A stretch of DNA of 64,000 bases, taken from positions 1-64,000 of the forward strand of contig DYJD01000014.1 in NCBI GenBank assembly GCA_020723325.1, given 5' to 3'. Positions 1 through 9,096 of this stretch are shown piece by piece (within the stretch, counting starts at the first letter, position 1; each line of letters opens with the position of its first letter). The notes below the pieces were generated by a model. That model worked only from the letters and a program-made list of their open reading frames with translations. It had not been told where the DNA came from and searched no databases. This DNA is from Desulfosudis oleivorans. Its GTDB lineage: Bacteria > Desulfobacterota > Desulfobacteria > Desulfobacterales > SURF-7. The translations under genes were made by a program, and so were the position numbers.

Positions 1-19
1 TGGGGGAAAAGAAAAAACT

Positions 20-53
20 CGATACCGATTCCGATACCGACCCCGACCCCGAG
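20..53. repeat. Hexamer-phased intergenic repeat, one arm
   Basis: Five consecutive 6-base units, each beginning GA: GATACC, GATTCC, GATACC, GACCCC, GACCCC. The same architecture recurs at 22459-22489 and 54874-54951. A sequence CATGCGATTCCCC at 171-183 resembles the outer boundary of the 54851-54983 copy, so this copy may extend to about 184. The window edge cuts off anything to the left. The function is unknown. Confidence 0.7.
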
Positions 54-204
54 AGGTTGAATGGCAGAGACAAAACCCAAGCACTCACGAATCGCTTTGT
101 CTTGGCGAGCAATAGTATTCGCCAGGTGAAATATTGGCAATTAATGGCTGCACATTCCACGCCAAGTTTACATGCGATTCCCCTGGGGATGTCTCCATTC
201 TCTC

Positions 205-233
205 TTGACAAGTCCGACCCCTGCGGTTAATAT
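205..233 (+). promoter_or_regulatory. Sigma-70-like promoter of the AAA ATPase gene
   Basis: TTGACA (205-210), a 17-base spacer, then TAATAT (228-233). The start codon of the downstream ATPase lies 30 bases further on, preceded by an AAGGTG-type ribosome binding site at about 250-254. The match to the -35/-10 consensus and the spacing are both very good. Confidence 0.7.
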
Positions 234-263
234 CCATGCAAATCAAGAAAAGGTGTTTTTGAT

Positions 264-1418
264 ATGCATGGATATATCACCAGGCGCATGGAAATGGAAA
301 TTGAAGGCGCAATGGCCCGGTCACCTGCCGTTGCGATCCTCGGCCCGCGTCAATGCGGTAAATCCACCACCGCAAAGCATATCCTGCAAAACATTCCTTC
401 CGTGTATCTTGATCTCCAAAACCGGGTCGACCGCAATAAACTGGATGAACCAGAACTATTTTTCGATCGTTACCGGGACAAACTGATCTGCCTTGACGAA
501 ATTCAGCTTTTACCGGATTTTTTTTCGGTCCTTCGCTCCGAAATCGACAGAGACCGCAGACCCGGCCGTTTTTTAATATTGGGCTCCGCCTCCCGCGATA
601 TGATCCGGCAAGCCACCGAATCCCTGGCCGGCCGTATTGCTTATATGAACCTCACTCCCTTTCTGCAGAACGAGGTCGCCCACGTATCCACTTGGTCGAA
701 TCTTTGGTTCCGGGGCGGATTCCCGGAAAGTCTTCTTTCAGAGAATGATGCGAACAGTTTTGCCTGGCGTCTGGATTTTATCCGAACCTACATGGAGCGC
801 GACATTCCCAATTTAGGAATGAGCATCCCCGTTCCAGTGATCGGCCGGTTGTGGCTTCTATTGGCCCACTATCATGGGCAAACGTTGAACTACAACAAAT
901 TGGCGGGCGCAGCCGACATCTCCATTCCTACTTTAAAAAAATATTTGGCCATCCTTGAGCAGACCTATATGCTCCGCTTGTTGCCGCCTTGGGAAGCGAA
1001 TCTCAAAAAAAGACTGGTAAAGTCTCCCAAAATCTATTTGCGTGACAGCGGCATTCTGCATGCCCTCCTCGACATCGAAGGCTATGACAATCTTCTGGCT
1101 AATCCGGTTGCCGGCGCATCCTGGGAAGGTTTCGTTATCGAAAACCTGATGGCACTGCATCCTCGCTGGCAAGCTTCATTTGTCCGGACCTCCAATGGGG
1201 CGGAAGCCGATCTGGTCTTGGAACGGGAAGGCCGCCGTCATCTTTTCGAATGCAAGCTCTCAAAAGCGCCCAAACCCTCCCGCGGATTTCACGAATTAGT
1301 GGAGCAAATCCAACCTGAATCCGCCTGGGTCGTTGCGCCCGTGGATGAGCCCTATGAAATAGCAAAAGGGATTATGGTCTGTTCGCCGGCACAGTTAAAT
1401 ATAAAAGAGAAGAAGTAG
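264..1418 (+). CDS. AAA family ATPase, DUF4143-type
   Basis: A 384-residue protein of the AAA_14/DUF4143 family, usually annotated as 'ATP-binding protein'. The Walker A motif is GPRQCGKST near residue 28, Walker B is LICLDEIQLL near residue 75, and a sensor-like LILGSASRDM follows. The C-terminal DUF4143 part ends with a GAEADLVLE...HLFECKLSK segment that resembles the D...ExK core of nuclease-fold domains. These proteins are common in accessory regions and their physiological role is poorly known. The ATG at 264 has an AAGGTG ribosome site and a good promoter at 205-233. The gene stands alone, next to IS debris, which fits a mobile or accessory origin. The family call is firm and the function is open. 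Confidence 0.85.
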   Translation: MHGYITRRMEMEIEGAMARSPAVAILGPRQCGKSTTAKHILQNIPSVYLDLQNRVDRNKLDEPELFFDRYRDKLICLDEIQLLPDFFSVLRSEIDRDRRPGRFLILGSASRDMIRQATESLAGRIAYMNLTPFLQNEVAHVSTWSNLWFRGGFPESLLSENDANSFAWRLDFIRTYMERDIPNLGMSIPVPVIGRLWLLLAHYHGQTLNYNKLAGAADISIPTLKKYLAILEQTYMLRLLPPWEANLKKRLVKSPKIYLRDSGILHALLDIEGYDNLLANPVAGASWEGFVIENLMALHPRWQASFVRTSNGAEADLVLEREGRRHLFECKLSKAPKPSRGFHELVEQIQPESAWVVAPVDEPYEIAKGIMVCSPAQLNIKEKK

Positions 1419-1601
1419 TTAGTGTCTGACCGAAAACCCCAGAAAAAAATTTCCCGGGCGCTCGCTGAATACTATTCATAAAAAAAGTAATATTCATTCC
1501 AATTCAAAACCGAAATTACTACTCAAAATTAACATTTTTCCCGATTTTTAAAAATACTACTCCTACCTTGTCCATCATGACCATCAAACCGGCAATGAAA
1601 T

Positions 1602-2077
1602 TTATGCCGCCATTCGTAGATGCTCTTTTTCCTTTCTACGCTTTGCACGTTTTAACTCATTTTTGCGGATAATGGCTCCAAGAATTTGGATATTCCGAGC
1701 CAGAACCGCCAACGCGACATAGCGCTTGAAACCACAAAGACCATGGTCTCTACACAGATCAAGCCCATAATTCTCAAGAGCACTTATTCCGGATTCAACC
1801 GCTGAATGCTTCCGTCTCGCTTCAACAAATTCATCTGAATGCTCAACTTCCTTTTCCTGGTCGGAAAGCTTCCCCCTTTTCGGAAGAACTACATTATCAA
1901 TATATTCTTGAAGCGCCTCTTTATTGATAGGATTATAAAAACCCTTGTCAAAACTACAACTGGCAATTGCGCCAAACTTTCTTTTAGCCTCACTTGCCAT
2001 CAGTACGGCGACCATAACATCTGCCTGCTCTTCCATGACATGATGGTGCAAAATAAACCCATTCTGGTCTTCAATAA
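1602..2077 (-). pseudogene. Truncated IS transposase, C-terminal half (ISNCY-like)
   Basis: Reading the minus strand gives the C-terminal half of a DDE transposase. It includes FILHHHVMEEQADV, CSFDKGFYNP, the block VVLPKRGKLS, the conserved RRKHSAVESGI segment carrying the last catalytic Glu, and GFKRYVALAVLARNIQILG. The pattern matches ISNCY/IS1182-like transposases. The frame stays open upstream of 2051 until 2077-2078, where transposase sequence stops and a copy of RTX-gene sequence begins, so the N-terminal half is missing. The stop is at 1602. The sequence GTGTCTGACCGAAAACCCC at 1421-1439 may be the surviving IS end, but no partner inverted repeat remains. The element cannot be active. 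Confidence 0.8.
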
Positions 2078-2268
2078 TGCGGGATGTGTGGTTTTACGCG
2101 GACAAGGAGGACACTACTTACACGTTCAACGAGGAAGTTCCCTATGACGTTCTGGCCCTGCCGGAAATGAAGGGCCGGGGCCATGTGATGAACCTTTCCC
2201 ATGCCATGACTTTGGATGGGGAATTGAAACAGAAAGTCGCGGCCCTGCTGTCAGAGTCCACCGCCTAA
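2077..2268 (+). pseudogene. Orphan 182-bp duplicate of the giant RTX gene
   Basis: Bases 2078-2259 match 6872-7053 inside the RTX gene with only a handful of substitutions and in the same reading frame (protein starts RDVWFYADKEDTTYTF). After 2259 the match ends and a TAA follows at 2266. On the left, the match ends exactly where the transposase remnant is broken. The fragment has no ribosome site or start of its own. It is best read as a recombination scar: a leftover piece of an RTX gene that was once here, or of a tandem RTX copy. Confidence 0.85.
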
Positions 2269-2845
2269 TTTGTGGCTGTTTTTTTAGCCACGAAAAGCAC
2301 GAAAGTCACGAAAAAGCATTGGCCTATCCGGCCCAGCCGGAAAAACTTCGCGTCCTTTACGTACTTCAGCGGAGCGGGTGGTAGAAAAACATTTAAAGTC
2401 TTTGGCTGGAAAATGATATCTCAATAGCCGTTAGCTTTGAACTTTGGGGGTGCTTTTTGTTTTCACCACGACACGAAGAAAAACTGCGAATGTTAACAAA
2501 TTCATTGAAAAGCTTCATGGACTGGCAAATGCTCAGGAGAGTAGTGAAATTGTTTTTAAAATGCGTTTTTATAATTAGTTGAATAACCAATCTTCGTGAA
2601 TTATTATTTAAAAAATTTGAATGATATTATAACGAAAATTTTCTCTTGCAATTCGCCGTGAAACATGTTTTGAGAGCCAACCAGATAAACTCTGTTATCA
2701 GTTGTGAATGCTGATATTTTAAATTAAGAACAGAAAGCGAACGAAAATGTCGTTTGGGGCGAACGCACATTATTCCATTTTCTTACAGAACTTGCCGTAT
2801 TTCAATTCATCCTGCGCTTATAATCATCATCAAAAAGGAATTACC
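2269..2845. other. Intergenic region upstream of the RTX operon
   Basis: No gene is seen in these roughly 580 bases. Positions 2287-2315 hold a short phased repeat (CACGAAAAG, CACGAAAGT, CACGAAAAA). Positions 2349-2375 and 2464-2480 hold related CGTCC/ACGAAG sequence, the type of degenerate repeat common in this group. From about 2470 onward the DNA becomes AT-rich and presumably contains the promoter of the RTX operon, but no -35/-10 pair is convincing enough to call. Confidence 0.5.
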
Positions 2846-4000
2846 GTGGAAAGATCTCAACAGATTCGTATTCGCCTTTCTTTTTTCCTGATTGGTTTTT
2901 TATATGCAATTATTTTTCCTATTAAATCCCATGCCGAAGGGCCGAGTTTCGATTGTGCCAAGGCAAAATCCCCATCGGAAAAATATATTTGCGAGGATGA
3001 GATTCTCAAACGGCAGGATTTTGCCATGGCCAAGGTGTATCAAATGGTTTTGAAAGCCGGCGGTAAGCGGGCCGAGACTGTCCGTAAAGAACAGAGAGAT
3101 TGGATCAAATGGCGGGACAGCACCTGCGGGCAGGGGCTTCCCGAATCGGCAAAAATGTGTTTGCGGGAGATTCTATCCAGACGAATCGCGGAGCTTGCAC
3201 ATGCAGCAGGATTAAAACCAAACGACAAACTGCTAACGGGTTTGCCCAAGCCCAGCGATGATATAGGAATGTATGTTCTTTTGGCGGACATGGATGAAGT
3301 CTACAGGGATACAGCCGGAGTTTGCCAGGCAGTTGAAAGAAATCTAAATTATTTCAAACGTGAACCGCCTATGGTGTGTGAAATCCGTATCAGTCCGGAA
3401 CAAACCGAGTTGTCCGAGCCGGACTGGCAAGCGATACCACCGGGACAGGAGGCTTTGGATTTGTTTGAGCGGCTGGTGCGTCAAAACAATCGAGCCACAC
3501 AAGAGTTTTTAAGAGGGGCCGGTCCCCCGTTATTAGCCCTTACTGATGAATATTGGGTTAAGCGCCGGCCGGAAGCGGCAATAGAAATTCAAGAAGGCAT
3601 TATTCGACTTCATCGGGCCAAGTTCGACATTGATGATCTTTCAGATGATGAAGAAGTTATTCGGTGCTATGCCCACAATCCACCCTGCGGCCCGCTGCTA
3701 TGGAAAATCGGTTCCAGTGATCCGGGTTTGCATGTTGTGGATAAGAATGATCCTCTTGGTTTTAATCATTATTTCGATAAGCTGGGGCAAGATCAACTTA
3801 TCCCGTTTTTTTTTCATGGCAGGACTTATTTTCAACAGTGGACCGATGTGCAGAAAATCATACATTATTCACCTTATATAGGAAAAGGAATAAGGATAGG
3901 TGCCGCAGTTCGACTAAATAAAAAGTCAAAGATGGGCAATAAACCGACTACAATCTGTGATTTTTTATATGTTCAATTTAATCGGGGGAAAGATAAATGA
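2846..4000 (+). CDS. Periplasmic LprI-like (DUF1311) protein, candidate immunity or inhibitor
   Basis: A 384-residue protein when started at GTG 2846, which has an AAAGGA ribosome site seven bases upstream. Starting at ATG 2747 would add 33 residues that would bury the signal peptide. The N-terminus is a clear signal peptide (FFLIGFLYAIIFP, cleavage after SHA). The first mature domain has the LprI/DUF1311 pattern FDCAKAKSPSEKYIC, followed by KEQRDWIKWRDSTC and MCLREILSRRIAEL, with four Cys. This domain is named after the Mycobacterium tuberculosis lysozyme inhibitor LprI. The remaining roughly 270 residues are not recognised. Its stop overlaps the next start by four bases (ATGA), so it is translationally coupled to the RTX protein, whose N-terminus is lysozyme-like. 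An immunity or inhibitor role is inferred. The DNA is AT-rich compared with the RTX body. Confidence 0.8.
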   Translation: MERSQQIRIRLSFFLIGFLYAIIFPIKSHAEGPSFDCAKAKSPSEKYICEDEILKRQDFAMAKVYQMVLKAGGKRAETVRKEQRDWIKWRDSTCGQGLPESAKMCLREILSRRIAELAHAAGLKPNDKLLTGLPKPSDDIGMYVLLADMDEVYRDTAGVCQAVERNLNYFKREPPMVCEIRISPEQTELSEPDWQAIPPGQEALDLFERLVRQNNRATQEFLRGAGPPLLALTDEYWVKRRPEAAIEIQEGIIRLHRAKFDIDDLSDDEEVIRCYAHNPPCGPLLWKIGSSDPGLHVVDKNDPLGFNHYFDKLGQDQLIPFFFHGRTYFQQWTDVQKIIHYSPYIGKGIRIGAAVRLNKKSKMGNKPTTICDFLYVQFNRGKDK

Positions 4001-7000
4001 CACTATCAATCGATCTTCATAGCCTTGAATCGGAGAGCTATAAGCAAGAACGCTACACCTTGTTTTTGTTTATGGAAGAAGGAAAAGAGCAAAAAGAATT
4101 ATATGATGACGGGAAAGGTAATTTAACTATTGGAGTTGGGTTTAATCTAAAGGGTGCATGGAATAGATGGGCAAAACCGATTTTAAACAAATTTGGTGCT
4201 ATAAATCCCAATACCGGTCAAGTCGATGATGCAACAGTTGCTGCATTTAAAGCAATCATTGATCAATATAACGGAAATAATCTGTCCCAAATCCAAACCA
4301 AATTAGATGAAAAATTGCGGGAAGTCCTCGGCAAACCGATAACTGATACAAGTGTAGAATTTAAATTTACAAATGATCAAGATGTTCAAGATGTATTCAA
4401 TGATACGATTAATCTTTGGGAGGATGATTTAAAAAAAGTCCTGCCGGCAGGATTTCCACCAAGCGAATCTTGGGAAAACATAGCTTTATTGTCACTTCTG
4501 TTCAATAATGTCCTTAGTACTTCCTCGAATAAGTCTCCTTTATTAATGAATGCCCTTGATACTGGCAACCGCGCCGAAGCATGGTACCAGATAAGATATT
4601 GTTCAAACAAAATATATCAAACTGCTGCAGAAAACGCTTTGCGTCCAGGAATCGCGAAGCGTCGCTATTTTGAATCGACCTTGTTTGGTCTTTTTAATGA
4701 CAAAAACAATATCGATAATGAGGAAGCAGAAAATGTGCTGCAACTATTTATCGATAATCATGAAAAAATTTTTAGTTATGAAAATGAATTTCAATATAAG
4801 GTTAGCGCTGCCAATGGGGATTATCATCTATCTGGTACTGGGTTTGAAGTCCAGCTTGTCGGTAAACTGCTTTTACCCATGGAGTTATTTCTAAAGGACC
4901 ATTACGCCAAAGACGAATTGGCTGAAGCCGGCATTACAATTGAAACCACCATAGACGGAGAGATTCGTATAGGTACTGTGGATGACAGCACCTTGAATCC
5001 GGGTTACAAATTAACCGAGGGCACCGAAAAGGATGACATGCTGATCGGCCTTGATGTTTACAACAACTCATTGCAAGGCAACGAGGGGGATGATCTTCTG
5101 GTGGGCGGCGTCAAGGACGATATGCTGCGCGGGCTTGACGGCGATGATGTGCTGATCGGCAAGGACGGCAATGATACGCTGGCAGGGGGACAGGGGCGCG
5201 ATTATTTTTTCGGCGGCGATGGCGACGACACCTTTTACCTCCAAGGCGAGGACAATGATTATGACGTGTTCAACGGCGGCGACGGGAATGACAAACTTCT
5301 GGGAAATGTCGGCAATGATACTTTCCGGGTGGACAAATTCGAGGGCGATAACACGGTAGAAGAAATCGACGGCGGCGAAGGGACGGATAACATTATCGCT
5401 GCCGGCGACGACGGGCATACGATCGATCTGAGCGGCACCACTCTGAGCAATATTCAGCGTATCAAAACCGGCAGCGGCGGCGATAAGATCATCTTCACCA
5501 ATACAGACGGTAGCAACTCCATCGGTGTTGAGGCCAATAATCTCTCCACGCTTCGAAAGATTGAAACCTCATCCGGCAGCGACATCATTCAAGTTCACGA
5601 ACTGGACGGTTCTTTTTCAAACCTGGTTATCGACGGCGGTTTAGCAGATGATAAGATCATCGGCACTGATCTTGATGATGTCATCGACGTTTCCGAAGCA
5701 AAGGTTTACAGCATTGAACGCCTCGAAGGCGGCAAGGGGAACGATAGTATCACTGGTACAAGTAACAATGATATTATTGACGGCGGTGATAACGATGATG
5801 TTCTTAGGGGCGGTGATGGTGATAACAGAATATTCGGCGGTTCAGGAGCGGATGTAATTTATGGCGGCAAGGACATAGATATCCTGGACGGCGGTGCCGA
5901 AAACGATTTAATAAGTGGCGGTGCCGGTTATAATGTCATGACGGGTGGCTCAGGAGCGGATATAATAAACGGCGGCGTGGATCTCGATGTTTTACGAGGG
6001 GGCAATGACAACGACGTCGACCATCTGTACGGCGGAGACGGCTGGGACAGATATCATGCGCGCAACGGCGACGTCATATCAGATTCCGACGGTCAAGGAA
6101 GAGTGTTTCTCGACAGTGATCTTTGGGCCAGCGTTCTTTCCGGCGGCAAATTGAGCGACGGTAGCGATAATCAGTGGGACGGGTTCGGAGGTGGGACTTA
6201 TTCCCTGTCCGGCACATTAAAGGCAGGAACGCTGACCTACACAAACGACAATCAAACCATCACAATCAAAAATTTCAGCAATCATAATCTTGGTATTGAT
6301 TTGGAAGAAAAAGAAGATGACGACGACGAGGACTTCTCCTCACCGCTTGTCATGGACCTGAACAACAACGGGGCAACCTCGGTATCCATCTTCGACTCCC
6401 CTGCCTATTTTGACGTAAACGGCGACGGCATGGCCGAGCATTCGGGCTGGATCGAAGGCGGCGATGGATTGCTGGCTCTTGATAAAGATCAGAACGGACG
6501 GATTGACAACGGCAATGAGCTGTTCGGCAGTTATACAAGGAAGGATGACGGTAGTTATCATGAGAACGGCTTCGCGGCCTTATCTGCTTATGACGACAAT
6601 AAAGATGGGAAGATCGATCAGAAAGACGATGTGTATCAATCCGTCAGGGTCTGGATGGATGGGGATCAGAATGGAGTCAGTACGGAAGCGGAGTTGAAAT
6701 CCCTTACGGATCTTCACATTGATTCCATCAATCTCAATGCTAGCGCGGTGTCATATGAGGAGGAGCGCAATAAGGTCAGCCATGAGGCCGTGTTCGTGCA
6801 ACAGCAGACCGACGCCGAGGGTAATGTTCTACTGGATGACCAGGGCCAGGCCCTGACTCAGGAAAAGGCTGTGCGGGATGTGTGGTTTTACGCGGACAAG
6901 GAGGACACAACTTACACGTTCAACGAGGAAGTTCCCTATGACGTTCTGGCCCTGCCGGAAATGAAGGGCCGGGGCCAGGTGATGAACCTTTCCCATGCCA

Positions 7001-9096
7001 TGACTTTGGATGGGGAATTAAAGCAAAAAGTCGCGGCCCTGCTGTCAGCGTCCGGCGGTTCTTTATCTGATCTCAATCAGAAGGCCAATGCCCTTTTGGC
7101 GCGTTGGACCCATACCGAGGATATTGATCCGAATCAAAGCCGGGGGACCCAGTACATTCTGAATCACAATTATACGAATCCCGGTCGAGTGCGCGCTTTT
7201 CGGGAATATGCCAAGGCCCGGAACGTGGCCGTTCTGGAGGCGTTTGACGGCGAGACTTTCAGCATGACCGTGAACGGCGTGGAAACCACGGACGTGATCG
7301 GCACCCGCCTGGCCGAGGAGATGCGCGAGAAATACGCGACCCTGCGGGACACGGTGGTGATCACATTGCTGGGCCAGTCCTTGTTCGGCAAGGATATTTA
7401 TGAGACGGCCACTGGGCAATTCAATGAGGAGGCCTTATACGCGCGCCTGCAGAACGAACTCATCGCCGGGACCGACGCCCAGCGCCTGAAGCCGGCTTCC
7501 AACCTGTTGTCCGCCCTGCTGAACCGCGACGGGCTTACGGTGTTCGAGCATCTTTCCGCCGCGGTGCTGTCCCGGCCGAATGTGAACGCCATCCTGAGTC
7601 AGAACGGAATTCAACTCAACGTGGACGCTTTCGGGAACGTTTTCGGCTCCATTCAAAACAATATTTACCGGGGAGACGGTGATGACCAGATCAGCGGCGC
7701 CGGCGGCAGCACTTACAGCGGCGGGGGCAATGACACAATCAACGGCGGCGGCAGTGATGATGTCATCTTCGGCGACGACGGCAACGACAGAATCGACGGC
7801 AATGCGGGCAACGACATTTTGTACGGCGGCGGCGGGGATGACTATCTCGGCACCGGCGACGGTTACGGGTATGATTATCTGGACGGCGGCCCGGGTAATG
7901 ATGTGCTGACCGGCTCCGGGCGCAGTTCCACTTTTATCTATCGTTACGGCGAAGGCCATGACGTTATTGAGAATAAAGGGCATGTGGGCAGCACACCGGA
8001 TGTGCTGGAGCTGGACGGTATCGTGGTCGCGGATATCCGTCTTGAAAAGCACGACAATGATATGCTGCTGTTGATCCGCGATTTGAATTCGGATGACCCT
8101 GATGCCGTGAGCGGATCGGTTTTGATCAAAAACGGATTCGAAGGCGGTAGGATCGATCGCTATGAATTTGAAGATCAGACCCTGGATTTCAACCAATTCC
8201 TGGAAAAAGCAGGGTATAAAAGCAGTGAATATTTTTATGCGCTTTCCGACGGCATTCAAAACATATATGACGACTTCGGCGCGGACAGCCTGACATTCGG
8301 AGAGGGCATCACGCCGGGCCAATTGATCGTCAGAGCTGATGAAAACAACCTGAACCTGGTTTTGGCTGTAAAGGAGGACGGCAAAAGCTTTGGCGAGCTC
8401 GCCAACAAAATAGTTATTTGGAACGGCTTTTCAGCCAACAATAAAATCGAATCTTTTATTTTCGCTGACGGGACCAACCTGAGCCTCAGCGAACTATTGC
8501 AACTGCAAGTCACGGATCAGGATGATTGCATCCGTTTTTCTAACGAGGACGATCTAATCAATGCCGGTCCAGGTAATGACCGGGTCTTTGCCGGTGCAGG
8601 CAATGATGTGATCATTGGCGGATCAGGCAATGACCGGCTGGAAGGCGACGCGGGTGATGATGTTTATATATTCAACCGCGGTGACGGCCGGGATGAGATC
8701 TCCGATCTGGTTCCATATGGAGGAAACGAAGGCCGGGACACCCTCAGATTAGGGCCGGGCATAAGTTCCGATGATCTGATTTTTCAAAGGGAGGGTGACG
8801 ATGTCCGCATCGGTCTGAAGGAAGACGGCAAACTTTTTGAGGAGCTGACGGATATTATCACCATCAGGGGGTATTACAGCACTTCCAGCAGCATCGAAAC
8901 CATTGAATTTGCTGATGGGAGTGTTCACGGAGCTGTCTACGGCCAGGAAACCGATGATCTTCTGACCGGCGACGACCAAATATGCTTTTCGGCCGGGGCG
9001 GGAATGACACCATGGAAGGCCGGGAAGGCATGGACGTGCTTTTCGGCGAAAACGGCAACGACACCCTGGTGGGCAACGCCGGGGCGGATTTTCTGA
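3997..9096 (+). CDS. Giant RTX protein, N-terminal part: GH24 lysozyme domain plus RTX repeats
   Basis: First 1,699-codon frame of a split gene; the last ~38 codons after about 8,980 are out of frame and not native. Residues 1-290 are T4-lysozyme-like. Glu28 in EEG, Asp38 in LYDDGKG and Thr44 in NLTIGVGFNL align with the T4 catalytic residues E11, D20 and T26. WENIALLSLLFNN and RPGIAKRRYFESTLF are further family blocks. There is no signal peptide, as expected for a type I substrate. Nonapeptide Ca-binding repeats run from ~345 to 760. Five DxNxDG-type EF-hand-like loops lie at about 780-920 (e.g. DVNGDGMAEHSGW). A helical spacer typical of large RTX proteins lies at 960-1210. Further RTX repeats with HCBP-related modules follow. 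It is coupled by ATGA to the LprI-like gene. It probably acts as a secreted muramidase or matrix protein. Confidence 0.85.
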   Translation: MTLSIDLHSLESESYKQERYTLFLFMEEGKEQKELYDDGKGNLTIGVGFNLKGAWNRWAKPILNKFGAINPNTGQVDDATVAAFKAIIDQYNGNNLSQIQTKLDEKLREVLGKPITDTSVEFKFTNDQDVQDVFNDTINLWEDDLKKVLPAGFPPSESWENIALLSLLFNNVLSTSSNKSPLLMNALDTGNRAEAWYQIRYCSNKIYQTAAENALRPGIAKRRYFESTLFGLFNDKNNIDNEEAENVLQLFIDNHEKIFSYENEFQYKVSAANGDYHLSGTGFEVQLVGKLLLPMELFLKDHYAKDELAEAGITIETTIDGEIRIGTVDDSTLNPGYKLTEGTEKDDMLIGLDVYNNSLQGNEGDDLLVGGVKDDMLRGLDGDDVLIGKDGNDTLAGGQGRDYFFGGDGDDTFYLQGEDNDYDVFNGGDGNDKLLGNVGNDTFRVDKFEGDNTVEEIDGGEGTDNIIAAGDDGHTIDLSGTTLSNIQRIKTGSGGDKIIFTNTDGSNSIGVEANNLSTLRKIETSSGSDIIQVHELDGSFSNLVIDGGLADDKIIGTDLDDVIDVSEAKVYSIERLEGGKGNDSITGTSNNDIIDGGDNDDVLRGGDGDNRIFGGSGADVIYGGKDIDILDGGAENDLISGGAGYNVMTGGSGADIINGGVDLDVLRGGNDNDVDHLYGGDGWDRYHARNGDVISDSDGQGRVFLDSDLWASVLSGGKLSDGSDNQWDGFGGGTYSLSGTLKAGTLTYTNDNQTITIKNFSNHNLGIDLEEKEDDDDEDFSSPLVMDLNNNGATSVSIFDSPAYFDVNGDGMAEHSGWIEGGDGLLALDKDQNGRIDNGNELFGSYTRKDDGSYHENGFAALSAYDDNKDGKIDQKDDVYQSVRVWMDGDQNGVSTEAELKSLTDLHIDSINLNASAVSYEEERNKVSHEAVFVQQQTDAEGNVLLDDQGQALTQEKAVRDVWFYADKEDTTYTFNEEVPYDVLALPEMKGRGQVMNLSHAMTLDGELKQKVAALLSASGGSLSDLNQKANALLARWTHTEDIDPNQSRGTQYILNHNYTNPGRVRAFREYAKARNVAVLEAFDGETFSMTVNGVETTDVIGTRLAEEMREKYATLRDTVVITLLGQSLFGKDIYETATGQFNEEALYARLQNELIAGTDAQRLKPASNLLSALLNRDGLTVFEHLSAAVLSRPNVNAILSQNGIQLNVDAFGNVFGSIQNNIYRGDGDDQISGAGGSTYSGGGNDTINGGGSDDVIFGDDGNDRIDGNAGNDILYGGGGDDYLGTGDGYGYDYLDGGPGNDVLTGSGRSSTFIYRYGEGHDVIENKGHVGSTPDVLELDGIVVADIRLEKHDNDMLLLIRDLNSDDPDAVSGSVLIKNGFEGGRIDRYEFEDQTLDFNQFLEKAGYKSSEYFYALSDGIQNIYDDFGADSLTFGEGITPGQLIVRADENNLNLVLAVKEDGKSFGELANKIVIWNGFSANNKIESFIFADGTNLSLSELLQLQVTDQDDCIRFSNEDDLINAGPGNDRVFAGAGNDVIIGGSGNDRLEGDAGDDVYIFNRGDGRDEISDLVPYGGNEGRDTLRLGPGISSDDLIFQREGDDVRIGLKEDGKLFEELTDIITIRGYYSTSSSIETIEFADGSVHGAVYGQETDDLLTGDDQICFSAGAGMTPWKAGKAWTCFSAKTATTPWWATPGRIF
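4072..4870 (+). other. GH24/T4-lysozyme-like catalytic domain of the RTX protein
   Basis: Encodes roughly residues 26-290 of the RTX protein. The catalytic set Glu28-Asp38-Thr44 is intact, with the spacing of T4 lysozyme plus one residue (Glu11, Asp20, Thr26). The DNA is AT-rich: 20 of 60 bases are G or C in 4261-4320, against 47 of 60 in 9901-9960 of the RTX body. This supports a separate origin of the domain. Confidence 0.75.
8974..8986 (+). other. One-base frameshift site in the RTX gene
   Basis: The sequence reads gac caa ata tgc in the upstream frame and must continue as atg ctt ttc in the downstream frame. Adding one A to the AAA run (8978-8980) gives an uninterrupted repeat unit (GDDQN-MLFGRGGNDT). 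No canonical X-XXY-YYZ slippery heptamer is present in register. Confidence 0.75.

Noticed and set aside
3040-3291. Minus-strand frame in the LprI-like gene
   Set aside because: Antisense shadow without start signals; the plus frame has a signal peptide and conserved Cys.
8974-8986. Programmed -1 ribosomal frameshift
   Set aside because: No slippery heptamer in register and no obvious downstream structure; a one-base indel explains the split more simply.
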